A stretch of DNA of 64,000 nt, taken from the NCBI RefSeq assembly GCF_046546475.1, contig NZ_JBKGXS010000001.1, positions 1,083,876-1,147,875 on the forward strand, written 5' to 3'. This DNA comes from Pseudonocardia phyllosphaerae (lineage in GTDB: Bacteria; Actinomycetota; Actinomycetes; Mycobacteriales; Pseudonocardiaceae). Each line of letters begins with the position of its first letter. The stretch's first letter is position 1. The notes below the pieces were generated by a model that saw only the letters and a program-made list of their open reading frames with translations, made no database searches and was not told the DNA's origin. A program made the position numbers and the translations under genes. Below are positions 32,931 to 40,790 of the stretch, in pieces.

Positions 32931-33170
32931 GGTGTTATGAACCCCGGAGCCGTGAACCCCCGGAGCCGCGGACGAGCATCGCGTGCGGGCTCTTCCCGCC
33001 CGGCGCGTCGCAGGTGTGGTGGGCGCGGGCCGGGCCGGTCGGGACGCGACGGGCGGGGCGGATCGCACTCCGGGACGTCGCGCGCGGGTCCGCACGGTCG
33101 TGTCCAACCGTACGCGCCGTCGCCGCCTCCGTGCCGCCCGACCTGGACCGGCGTCTCGGCGGGCGAGCGC

Positions 33171-33725
33171 TCAGGACTCCGCCGGGTCCGGGATCCGCCC
33201 GCCGCTGGCCAGCGACACCATCGGCAGGTCACGGACCTTCACCGCGGGCAGTGTCAGCCTCGTGGCCGGCGGCTTCGCGGCCGGCTCCGTGCCCTCGGCG
33301 AGGACGGCGACCACCGAGGACCGCCGTCCCAGCTCCAGCCCGCGTACGTCGTCCCAGGAGACGGACCGCGTCCCGCGCACCGAGCGGACCTGCACGTGCT
33401 GCGGGGTCACCGTCGTGCGCACCCACAGCACCCAGGCGATCACCGCGACCGGCAGCAGCAGCGCCACCCAGAAGAACGGCACGCTGAACAGCAGCGGCAG
33501 CGCGCCGACCACCACGACCAGCACGACGGCGATCGTCAGCCGCGAGTGCGCGAACACGATGGCCCGCCCGCCGACGCCGGTCAGCCTGCCCTCGTCGCGG
33601 ACCCGGGCCGCAGCGGCCACGATCTCGTCCGCCCGGGCGTCCACATCCTGGGACGGCGCCTGCGGTGCCGCGGCTCCCGCCTGCGGTGTGGCGTGGTCGT
33701 CGCTCCGGTCGTCGGTGCTGCTCAC
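33171..33725 (-). CDS. PH domain-containing membrane protein (Cfp6/Rv3004-like)
   Basis: 184 residues from GTG 33725, just before MSSTDDRSDDH. Two transmembrane helices (LTIAVVLVVVVGALPLLF and VALLLPVAVIAWVLWV) form a hairpin and are followed by a bacterial PH-like domain: VRTTVTPQHVQVRSVRG, SVSWDDVRGLELGRR, and LPAVKVRDLPMVSLASGG. The position next to ilvB matches mycobacterial cfp6. Molecular function unknown. The PH-like domain is predicted to be cytoplasmic, after the helix pair. Confidence 0.78.
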   Translation of the reverse strand: MSSTDDRSDDHATPQAGAAAPQAPSQDVDARADEIVAAAARVRDEGRLTGVGGRAIVFAHSRLTIAVVLVVVVGALPLLFSVPFFWVALLLPVAVIAWVLWVRTTVTPQHVQVRSVRGTRSVSWDDVRGLELGRRSSVVAVLAEGTEPAAKPPATRLTLPAVKVRDLPMVSLASGGRIPDPAES

Positions 33726-33792
33726 GGCCCCAGTGTCGCACTCCCGCACGCGGCGCGCGGGCGCCCGGTGGGGCCTCGTCGCGGTGAGACCG

Positions 33793-33823
33793 TTGACGTC
33801 CGGCGCGGGCACCGTGCTAGCGT
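33793..33823 (+). promoter_or_regulatory. ilvB operon promoter
   Basis: TTGACG at 33793-33798 and TAGCGT at 33818-33823 are separated by 19 bases. Transcription would begin near 33830, at the leader-peptide ATG (33831). Confidence 0.6.
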
Positions 33824-33830
33824 CATGGTC

Positions 33831-33878
33831 ATGTTCGCCGTTCGAATTCTCGTACTTCCCGGGCGCGTCGCCGCCTGA
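33831..33878 (+). CDS. ilvBNC leader peptide
   Basis: 15-codon open frame reading MFAVRILVLPGRVAA (an extra ATG-GTC at 33825 is in frame). The run Ile-Leu-Val-Leu at 33846-33857 uses ATT, CTC, GTA and CTT. ATT, GTA and CTT are rare in this GC-rich genome, which would sharpen sensing of charged branched-chain tRNAs. A terminator with six T residues follows at 33907-33946 before ilvB. Leader peptides with an R-I-L-V-L core precede ilvB in other actinobacteria, so attenuation of ilvBNC is the expected role. With the promoter at 33793-33823 the mRNA is probably leaderless. Confidence 0.8.
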   Translation: MFAVRILVLPGRVAA

Positions 33879-33906
33879 GTCAGACGTACTCGGACGACGC
33901 GCGCTC

Positions 33907-33946
33907 ACCCTCGCACCAGCCCAGCACCGGGCGGCGGGGGTTTTTT
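33907..33946 (+). terminator. Rho-independent attenuator terminator of the ilvB leader
   Basis: ACCCTCGC pairs with GCGGGGGT, enclosing a second small stem (GCCC/GGGC), and is followed by six T residues. This is by far the most T-rich terminator in the window and stands 46 bases before the ilvB start. CGCCGCC at the end of the leader peptide can pair with GGCGGCG of the terminator stem as an alternative structure. Confidence 0.8.
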
Positions 33947-33992
33947 CATGTCCGGCACCTGATCGCGACCGATCTCCAGTGAGGCAGACCTC

Positions 33993-35945
33993 ATGACCAC
34001 CGCCCCCTCCCGGTCCGGCACGTCCGGCCCGAAACCGGGCCCGCCGCCCGGCCGGCCCACGGCCCCGCGCGGCGAGACGACGTCCCGGAGCAACGCTCCC
34101 GCCACCCAGGACACCACGGTGCCCGGCGAGCGGGTCGTCGACGAGCCCGCGACCGGGGCGCAGTCCCTGGTCCGCTCGCTCGAGGAGATCGGGTGCGAGG
34201 TCGTCTTCGGGCTTCCCGGGGGGACCATCCTCCCGGCGTACGACCCGCTGCTCGACTCGACGAAGGTGCGCCACATCCTCGTCCGCCACGAGCAGGGCGC
34301 GGGCCACGCCGCGACCGGCTACGCGCAGGCCACCGGCAAGGTCGGGGTCTGCATGGCGACGTCCGGCCCGGGGGCCACGAACCTGGTCACCCCGATCGCC
34401 GACGCCCACATGGACTCGGTGCCGCTGGTGGCCATCACCGGCCAGCAGACCCGTTCGCTGATCGGCACCGACGCCTTCCAGGAGGCCGACATCACCGGCA
34501 TCACCCTGCCGGTGACCAAGCACAACATGCTGGTGACCGACCCCGCGGAGATCCCGCAGGCGATCGCCGAGGCCTTCCACCTGGCGTCCACCGGCCGGCC
34601 CGGCCCGGTCCTGGTGGACATCCCCAAGGACGTGCTGCAGGAGCAGACCACGTTCAACTGGCCCCCGGAGCTGCACCTGCCCGGCTACCGGCCGACGACC
34701 CGGCCGCACGGCAAGCAGATCCGCGAGGCCGCGCGGCTCATCCGCGAGTCCCGCAAGCCCGTGCTCTACGTCGGCGGCGGCGTCCTCAAGGCCGAGGCCG
34801 CCGAGGAGCTGCGCGAGCTGGCCGAGCTGACCGGCGCACCCGTCGTCACCACCCTGATGGCGCGCGGCGTGTTCCCGGACAGCCACGACCAGCACCTGGG
34901 CATGCCCGGCATGCACGGCACGGTCGCGGCCGTCGCCGCCATGCAGAAGGCCGACCTGCTCATCGCGCTCGGCGCCCGGTTCGACGACCGGGTCACCGGC
35001 AAGCTGGAGAGCTTCGCGCCGGACGCGAAGATCGTCCACGCCGACATCGACCCGGCCGAGATCTCCAAGAACCGGCGGGCCGACGTCCCGATCGTCGGTG
35101 ACTGCAAGGAGGTCATCGGTGAGCTGATCGAGGCCGTGCGTGCCGACCACGCCGAGTACTCCGCCCCGGACCTGAGCGCCTGGTGGCGGCAGGTCGGCGG
35201 GCTGCGCGACCGGTACCCGCTGGGCTGGAGCGAGCCGGCCGACGGCTCGGTCTCGCCGGAGTTCGTGATCGAGCGGATCGGCGCGATCGCCGGCCCGGAC
35301 GCGATCTACACCGCAGGCGTCGGGCAGCACCAGATGTGGGCGGCCCAGTTCGTCCGCTACGAGAAGCCGCGCACCTGGCTCAACTCCGGCGGCCTGGGAA
35401 CCATGGGCTACGCGGTCCCGGCCGCGATGGGCGCCAAGGTCGGGCAGCCGGACACCGTGGTCTGGTGCATCGACGGCGACGGCTGCTTCCAGATGACCAA
35501 CCAGGAGCTCGCCACCTGCGCGATCGAGGGCATCCCGATCAAGGTCGCCGTGATCAACAACGGCAACCTCGGCATGGTCCGCCAGTGGCAGAACCTGTTC
35601 TACGGCGAGCGCTACTCCAACACCGACCTCAAGACCCACAAGCTGCGCATCCCGGACTTCCCGATGCTGGCCGAGGCCATGGGCTGCGTGGGCCTGCGGG
35701 CGGAGTCCAAGGAGGACGTGGACCGGGTCATCCGCGAGGCCATGGAGATCAACGACCGTCCGGTGGTCGTGGAGTTCGTGGTCGGAGCCGACGCCCAGGT
35801 GTGGCCGATGGTCGCCGCGGGCACCAGCAACGACGAGATCAAGGTTGCCCGGGACATCCGTCCCGAGTTCGAGAACGACGAGCTGGCGGCGTCGGTCGAC
35901 GACGTCGCCGAGGTGACCGAGCAGGCCCTGGAGGGCGACAAGTGA
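33993..35945 (+). CDS. ilvB: Acetohydroxyacid (acetolactate) synthase large subunit
   Basis: 650 residues from ATG 33993. The first 45 residues are a Pro/Ser/Thr-rich extension. The enzyme proper begins TGAQSLVRSLEEIGCEVVFG. The catalytic Glu is in HEQGAGHAATGYA. The FAD/TPP domains are evident, with the TPP motif IDGDGCFQMTNQELAT and NNGNLGMVRQWQ. It condenses pyruvate with pyruvate or 2-ketobutyrate, the first common step of Val/Leu/Ile synthesis. Operon ilvB-ilvN-ilvC, preceded by an attenuator. ilvN overlaps its stop. Confidence 0.97.
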   Translation: MTTAPSRSGTSGPKPGPPPGRPTAPRGETTSRSNAPATQDTTVPGERVVDEPATGAQSLVRSLEEIGCEVVFGLPGGTILPAYDPLLDSTKVRHILVRHEQGAGHAATGYAQATGKVGVCMATSGPGATNLVTPIADAHMDSVPLVAITGQQTRSLIGTDAFQEADITGITLPVTKHNMLVTDPAEIPQAIAEAFHLASTGRPGPVLVDIPKDVLQEQTTFNWPPELHLPGYRPTTRPHGKQIREAARLIRESRKPVLYVGGGVLKAEAAEELRELAELTGAPVVTTLMARGVFPDSHDQHLGMPGMHGTVAAVAAMQKADLLIALGARFDDRVTGKLESFAPDAKIVHADIDPAEISKNRRADVPIVGDCKEVIGELIEAVRADHAEYSAPDLSAWWRQVGGLRDRYPLGWSEPADGSVSPEFVIERIGAIAGPDAIYTAGVGQHQMWAAQFVRYEKPRTWLNSGGLGTMGYAVPAAMGAKVGQPDTVVWCIDGDGCFQMTNQELATCAIEGIPIKVAVINNGNLGMVRQWQNLFYGERYSNTDLKTHKLRIPDFPMLAEAMGCVGLRAESKEDVDRVIREAMEINDRPVVVEFVVGADAQVWPMVAAGTSNDEIKVARDIRPEFENDELAASVDDVAEVTEQALEGDK

Positions 35946-36451
35946 GCGAGCTGCACACCCTCTCGGTCCTGGTCGAGGACAAGCCGGGTGTCCTGGCCCG
36001 GGTGTCCGGGCTGTTCTCCCGCCGCGGGTTCAACATCAACTCGCTGGCGGTCGGCCCGACCGAGCATCCGGACATCTCCCGGATGACGATCGTGGTCGAG
36101 GTCGAGGAGCTCCCGATGGAGCAGGTCACCAAGCAGCTGAACAAGCTGGTGAACGTGATCAAGATCGTCGAGCTGGAGCCGGACGTCTCGGTCCAGCGCG
36201 AGCTGCTGCTGGTCAAGGTCCGGGCCGACGCCACCGTGCGCAGCCAGGTGCTGGAGACCGTGCAGCTGTTCCGCGCCAAGGTCGTCGACGTCTCCCCGGA
36301 GGCGCTGACCATCGAGGCCACCGGCACCTCCGACAAGCTGAACGCGCTGCTGCGCATGCTCGAGCCCTACGGGGTCCGCGAGATGGTCCAGTCCGGGATG
36401 GTGGCGGTCGGGCGTGGCCCCCGCTCCATCACGGCCGCGGCCGTCCGCTAG
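35942..36451 (+). CDS. ilvN: Acetolactate synthase small (regulatory) subunit
   Basis: 169 residues from GTG 35942, overlapping ilvB by GTGA. The ACT domain HTLSVLVEDKPGVLARVSG with GFNINSLAVGPTEHP binds valine. The C-terminal domain (RELLLVKVRADATVRSQVL) completes the usual small subunit. It activates IlvB and confers valine feedback inhibition. The overlap ensures near-stoichiometric synthesis with the catalytic subunit. Confidence 0.97.
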   Translation: MSELHTLSVLVEDKPGVLARVSGLFSRRGFNINSLAVGPTEHPDISRMTIVVEVEELPMEQVTKQLNKLVNVIKIVELEPDVSVQRELLLVKVRADATVRSQVLETVQLFRAKVVDVSPEALTIEATGTSDKLNALLRMLEPYGVREMVQSGMVAVGRGPRSITAAAVR

Positions 36452-36499
36452 ACACCCTTCCGAACCGCTGTACGTGTTGAGAGGAACCTCTTCCCCATC

Positions 36500-37504
36500 A
36501 TGAGTGTCAACATCTACTACGACGCCGACGCCGACCTGTCGATCATCCAGGGCCGTAAGGTCGCCGTGATCGGCTACGGCTCCCAGGGCCACGCGCACTC
36601 GCTGTCCCTGCGGGACTCGGGCGTCGAGGTCAAGATCGGTCTGCCGGAGGGCTCGAAGTCCCGCCAGAAGGCCGCCGACGAGGGCCTCGAGGTCGTCACG
36701 CCTGCCGAGGCAGCCGAGTGGGCCGACCTGATCATGATCCTGGCGCCGGACACCAAGCAGCGCTTCATCTACGCCGACGACATCGCCCCGAACCTGAACC
36801 CGGGCGACGCGCTGTTCTTCGGGCACGGCTTCAACATCCGCTACGACCTGATCCAGCCGCCGTCGGACGTCGACGTCGCGATGGTCGCGCCGAAGGGCCC
36901 GGGCCACCTGGTCCGCCGCCAGTTCGTCGACGGCAAGGGCGTGCCGTGCCTGATCGCCGTCGAGCAGGACGCGACCGGCAACGCCAAGGCGCTCGCGCTG
37001 TCCTACGCGGCCGCGATCGGCGGCGCCCGCGCCGGCGTCATCGAGACCACCTTCACCGAGGAGACCGAGACCGACCTGTTCGGTGAGCAGGCCGTCCTCT
37101 GTGGTGGCGCGGCCGCGCTGGTCCAGACCGGGTTCGAGGTGCTGACCGAGGCGGGCTACGCCCCGGAGATCGCCTACTTCGAGTGCCTGCACGAGCTGAA
37201 GCTGATCGTCGACCTCATGTACGAGGGCGGCATCACCAACGAGCGCTTCTCGATCTCCGACACCGCCGAGTTCGGAGACCTCACCCGCGGCCCGCGCGTG
37301 ATCACCCCCGAGGTGAAGGAGAACATGCGCTCCGTGCTCAAGGAGGTCCAGGACGGGACCTTCGCGCGCGAGTGGGTCGCCGAGGACGAGGCGGGCCGCC
37401 CGAACTACACCAAGCTGCAGCAGCAGGGTGCCGAGCACCCGCTCGAGCAGGTCGGTGAGAAGCTCCGCGGCCTGATGAGCTGGGTCGGCGAGAAGGCCAA
37501 GTGA
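36500..37504 (+). CDS. ilvC: Ketol-acid reductoisomerase (class I)
   Basis: 334 residues from ATG 36500, with GAGAGGAA about 14 bases upstream. The dinucleotide site is VAVIGYGSQGHAHSLSLRDS. The Mg-binding acidic residues are in TETDLFGEQAVLCGG and YFECLHELKLIVDLMYEGG. Its short length is that of class I enzymes. It converts acetolactate and acetohydroxybutyrate to dihydroxy acids used by IlvD. Last gene of the ilvBNC operon, with two hairpins following. Confidence 0.97.
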   Translation: MSVNIYYDADADLSIIQGRKVAVIGYGSQGHAHSLSLRDSGVEVKIGLPEGSKSRQKAADEGLEVVTPAEAAEWADLIMILAPDTKQRFIYADDIAPNLNPGDALFFGHGFNIRYDLIQPPSDVDVAMVAPKGPGHLVRRQFVDGKGVPCLIAVEQDATGNAKALALSYAAAIGGARAGVIETTFTEETETDLFGEQAVLCGGAAALVQTGFEVLTEAGYAPEIAYFECLHELKLIVDLMYEGGITNERFSISDTAEFGDLTRGPRVITPEVKENMRSVLKEVQDGTFAREWVAEDEAGRPNYTKLQQQGAEHPLEQVGEKLRGLMSWVGEKAK

Positions 37505-37554
37505 GCTGAACCCGCGTGATCGTCCGCCGGAGCGGTCCGGCAGGATGAACGCGC

Positions 37555-37574
37555 CACGGGCCGAGAGGCCCGTG
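37555..37574 (+). terminator. Terminator 1 after ilvC
   Basis: CACGGGCC-GAGA-GGCCCGTG, perfect 8-base stem, 51 bases after the ilvC stop. Confidence 0.65.
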
Positions 37575-37614
37575 CCGTCTCCCTCCCGGTACACCCACCG
37601 GTGAGCAGGGATCG

Positions 37615-37651
37615 TCGAACCCCCGTCCGGCACGACCGGGCGGGGGTTCGA
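37615..37651 (+). terminator. Terminator 2 after ilvC
   Basis: TCGAACCCCCG pairs perfectly with CGGGGGTTCGA and an inner CCGG stem closes the loop. Together with the first hairpin it separates ilvC from serA. The rest of the 300-base gap holds only the serA promoter region. Confidence 0.7.
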
Positions 37652-37737
37652 CGCGTGACGGGCCGGGTTCGCCGCGACGGGTTCACCGCTCGTCGCGCGG
37701 CTCACGCCGAGGGAGCCCTGCGGCCGTGCGCCCGCCC

Positions 37738-37743
37738 TACGAT
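37738..37743 (+). promoter_or_regulatory. Candidate -10 of serA
   Basis: TACGAT lies 61 bases before the GTG start. The intervening leader holds a GGCCCG/CGGGCC hairpin at about 37751-37769. Confidence 0.4.
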
Positions 37744-37804
37744 GGGTCACGGCCCGGGGACAACGGGCCATGATCGACCGCCGACCCGGGAGCACCCGCA
37801 CACC

Positions 37805-39412
37805 GTGAGCAACGCCGCCTACCACCGTCCCGTCGTCCTGCTCGCCGAGAAGCTCGCGCCGTCGGCGGTGGAGCTGCTGGGAGCCGACGTCGAGGTCCGC
37901 CACGTCGACGGGACCGACCGGTCCGCGCTGCTGGCGGCGGTCGCCGATGCGGACGCGCTGATGGTGCGCTCCGCCACGCAGGTCGACGCGGAGCTGCTCG
38001 CGGCCGCGGGCCGGCTCAAGGTCGTCGCCCGGGCCGGGGTGGGGCTGGACAACGTCGACGTCGCGGCGGCCACCGCGCGTGGGGTGCTGGTGGTGAACGC
38101 ACCGACGTCGAACATCGTCTCGGCCGCCGAGCACGCCGTCGCGCTGCTGCTGGCGACCGCGCGGCACATCCCCGCCGCCGACGCGTCGCTGCGGGCCGGG
38201 CAGTGGAAGCGCTCCGCCTACGCCGGTACCGAGCTCGACGGCAAGACCCTCGGCGTCGTCGGGCTGGGCAAGATCGGCCAGCTCGTCGCGCAGCGGCTCG
38301 GCGCGTTCGGCATGCGGTTGGTCGCCTACGACCCCTACATCTCCCGGTCGCGCGCGGCGCAGCTCGGGATCGAGCTGATGGAGCTCGAGGACCTGCTGCG
38401 GGTCGCGGACGCGATCACCGTGCACCTGCCGAAGACGCCGGAGACCGCCGGGCTGATCGGCAAGGACCAGCTGGCGCTGACCAAGCCCGGGGTGCTCGTC
38501 GTCAACGCCGCCCGCGGGGGCCTGGTCGACGAGGACGCGCTGGCCGAGGCGGTGCGCTCCGGGCACGTCGGCGGGGCCGGGATCGACGTCTACGTCACCG
38601 AGCCGACGACGTCGAGCCCGCTGTTCGAGCTCGACGAGGTCGTCGTGACACCGCACCTGGGTGCGTCGACGGCCGAGGCGCAGGACCGCGCCGGTACCGA
38701 CGTCGCCCGCTCGGTGCAGCTCGCGCTGGCCGGGGAGTTCGTGCCCGACGCGGTGAACGTGCAGGTCCACGGCGGGGTCGGCGAGGAGGTACGGCCGTGG
38801 GTGCCGCTGGTGCAGAAGCTCGGCACCACGCTCTACGCCGTCGCCGGGCGGACGCCGACGTCGGTGACCGTCGACGTGGCAGGCGAGCTCGCCGCCGACG
38901 ACGTCGAGGTGCTCGGCCTGGCCGCGCTCCGCGGGCTGTTCACCCACGTCGTCGAGGACCAGGTCACGTTCGTCAACGTGCCGCAGCTGGCCGAGGAGCG
39001 CGGGGTCACCGTCGAGCTGACGACGGCGCCGGAGAGCGTGAACCACCGCAGCGTCGTGCAGCTGCGCGGCGCCATGCCCGACGGCGAGGTCGTCACCGTC
39101 TCCGGCACCCTCACCGGGCGCGCCGAGGTGCAGAAGCTCGTCGAGATCAACGGGCGGCACTTCGACCTGCGCGCCGAGGGCGACCTCGTGGTGCTGGAGT
39201 ACACCGACCGGCCCGGCGTCATGGGCCGCGTGGGATCGCTGCTCGGCGAGGCCGCGGTGAACATCGAGGCCGCCCAGATCTCCCAGACCACCGACGGCGC
39301 CGACGCCCTGATGCTCCTGCGCGTCGACCGCCGCATCGACCCGGCCGTGCTGGAGCCGATCGGCGCGTCGGTCGGGGCACGGACCATCCGGCTGATCAGC
39401 TTCGACGAGTAG
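37805..39412 (+). CDS. serA: D-3-phosphoglycerate dehydrogenase (long form with ASB and ACT domains)
   Basis: 535 residues from GTG 37805. NAD motif GVVGLGKIGQLVAQRLGAFG near residue 150. Catalytic Arg in NAARGGLVDEDAL, Glu in IDVYVTEPTTSS, His in VVTPHLGASTAEA. After the catalytic core come the allosteric substrate-binding domain and a C-terminal ACT domain (LEYTDRPGVMGRVGSLLGEA), as in mycobacterial SerA1, which is inhibited by serine. It starts the phosphorylated serine pathway. The initiation codon is chosen over upstream in-frame starts because MSNAAYHRPVVLLAEKLAP matches the family N-terminus. Confidence 0.96.
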   Translation: MSNAAYHRPVVLLAEKLAPSAVELLGADVEVRHVDGTDRSALLAAVADADALMVRSATQVDAELLAAAGRLKVVARAGVGLDNVDVAAATARGVLVVNAPTSNIVSAAEHAVALLLATARHIPAADASLRAGQWKRSAYAGTELDGKTLGVVGLGKIGQLVAQRLGAFGMRLVAYDPYISRSRAAQLGIELMELEDLLRVADAITVHLPKTPETAGLIGKDQLALTKPGVLVVNAARGGLVDEDALAEAVRSGHVGGAGIDVYVTEPTTSSPLFELDEVVVTPHLGASTAEAQDRAGTDVARSVQLALAGEFVPDAVNVQVHGGVGEEVRPWVPLVQKLGTTLYAVAGRTPTSVTVDVAGELAADDVEVLGLAALRGLFTHVVEDQVTFVNVPQLAEERGVTVELTTAPESVNHRSVVQLRGAMPDGEVVTVSGTLTGRAEVQKLVEINGRHFDLRAEGDLVVLEYTDRPGVMGRVGSLLGEAAVNIEAAQISQTTDGADALMLLRVDRRIDPAVLEPIGASVGARTIRLISFDE

Positions 39413-39518
39413 GGGTGCTGCGGCGCCGGGGTGCTGTGGTCGGCGAGCCTGCCGGCGGCGTGCGGTCCACGGGCCCGCCGACGGCGGGAGCACGGGTCAT
39501 GGGCGCGCGAAGTACCTC

Positions 39519-39573
39519 AGCTACTGAGACATCTCCGCGAGATGTTTCAGCTGGTGAGGCATCTGCGGGACGG
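39519..39573. repeat. Dyad with direct-repeat half-sites between serA and the LLM oxidoreductase
   Basis: CTGAGACATCTC (39524-39535) and GAGATGTTTCAG (39539-39550) form a 12-base inverted repeat with one mismatch and loop CGC. The segment starting CAGCTACTGAGACATCT recurs 30 bases later as CAGCTGGTGAGGCATCT. It could be a convergent terminator, an operator or a relic of a mobile-element end. Confidence 0.5.
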
Positions 39574-39615
39574 CCACCTGGTGCGGTCGGCCTCGAAGCA
39601 CCCGGCTCACCCGGC

Positions 39616-40629
39616 TCACCCCCGCGGCGCCCAGCCCAGTGCGGGCCCCAGCTTCCCGGCGATGTCGGTGAGGATCTGCACGTAGTCCTCCTCCGGGAAC
39701 CCGAAGGGCAGCGCGAAGACGGCCTCGCGCACCTCGCGGAAGCCGGCGTCGGCGTGCAGGGCCTCGGCGATCTCGTCCGAGGTCCCGACCAGGTCGCGGG
39801 CGAACAGCAGCCCGGCCGGGCCCTGCGGCACCCCGACGCGGGCGTCGCGGGCGGCGGCGTAGTCGGCGTAGCGGGCGCGCTGCTCGGGCGTCGCGGAGTC
39901 GGTGGGCACGACGACCAGCCCCTGCGAGACCCGGCCGTCCGGCCTGGCCTGCTTGTAGGACCGGATGAGCCGGCTCTGGATCGCGGCGAAGTCGGTCTCG
40001 CCGTCGGCGGCGCGCACCACGTTGCTGGTCAGCAGGTTCAGCCCCTGCTCGGCGGCCCAGACCGCGGAGCTCCCGCTGCCCGCGCCGTACCACATGCGGC
40101 CCGCCAGACCGGGGGAGTGCGGCTGCACCGCCCGGGAGAACGTCTCGATCCCGACGGTCCCCTCGAACGCGCTCGCCGGCTCCCCGCGCAGGAACGACAG
40201 CAGCCGCTCGATCCGGGTCCGGCTGAAGTCCTCGGCGTCGGCGGTGTCGGGGTAGAGGGCCTCGCGGACGTCGTCCCACCGCATCGGCGGACCGATCGAG
40301 ATCCCCGGGTTCAACCGCCCGCCGGAGAGCACGTCGACCGTGGCCAGGTCCTCGGCCAGGCGCAGCGGGTTCTCCCACGCGAGCGGGATCACCGCGGTGC
40401 CGAGGTCGATCCGCGACGTCCGCTGGCTCGCCGCCGCGAGCACCGCGACCGGCGAGGAGATGCCGTACTGGAAGTGCCGGTGCCGGACGAAGGCGCTGTC
40501 GAAGCCGAGGCGCTCGCCCAGCTCGATGACCTGCAGCGTCGTCTCGTGCCCGGCGGCGGGGGCGTCGCCGTCGAACGAACCGATGGTCAGGAAACCGAGC
40601 CGCTCGAGGGGCTCCGCGGACGTGGGCAT
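39616..40629 (-). CDS. LLM class flavin-dependent oxidoreductase
   Basis: 337 residues from ATG 40629. The luciferase-like barrel is recognisable from LGFLTIGSFDGDAPAAG, LGERLGFDSAFVRHRHFQYG, RIDLGTAVIPLAWENPLRLAED and VDVLSGGRLNPGISIG. These monooxygenases and reductases use FMN or F420. Substrate unknown. Convergent with serA and divergent from leuB. No partner flavin reductase lies next to it. F420 use is possible given cofC and the Ddn-like gene in the same window, but not shown. Confidence 0.85.
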   Translation of the reverse strand: MPTSAEPLERLGFLTIGSFDGDAPAAGHETTLQVIELGERLGFDSAFVRHRHFQYGISSPVAVLAAASQRTSRIDLGTAVIPLAWENPLRLAEDLATVDVLSGGRLNPGISIGPPMRWDDVREALYPDTADAEDFSRTRIERLLSFLRGEPASAFEGTVGIETFSRAVQPHSPGLAGRMWYGAGSGSSAVWAAEQGLNLLTSNVVRAADGETDFAAIQSRLIRSYKQARPDGRVSQGLVVVPTDSATPEQRARYADYAAARDARVGVPQGPAGLLFARDLVGTSDEIAEALHADAGFREVREAVFALPFGFPEEDYVQILTDIAGKLGPALGWAPRG

Positions 40630-40790
40630 GACCACTCCAACGTCGTTGTGCGCGTGGCTCTTCCCGGTCCGTCCACTCCCGAATGTCCCCCGGTTGCGCG
40701 GTCGTACCCACCCCGTCGGGTGGCCAACCGATGACCCTGCGTCCGCGGACGGTAGCGTGCAGTGCGGCAAGTCGACGAGAGGACGAGGTC

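Noticed and set aside
30864..33878. 1004-codon plus-strand frame over ilvD and the cfp6-like gene
   Set aside because: Antisense to ilvD with no domain signature. The only real coding within it is the short ilvB leader peptide, in a different start context.
35612..39493. Very long open frame on the minus strand across ilvN-ilvC-serA
   Set aside because: It is antisense to three well-identified genes and its translation is a low-complexity Arg/Gly/Leu/Val string typical of high-GC shadow frames.
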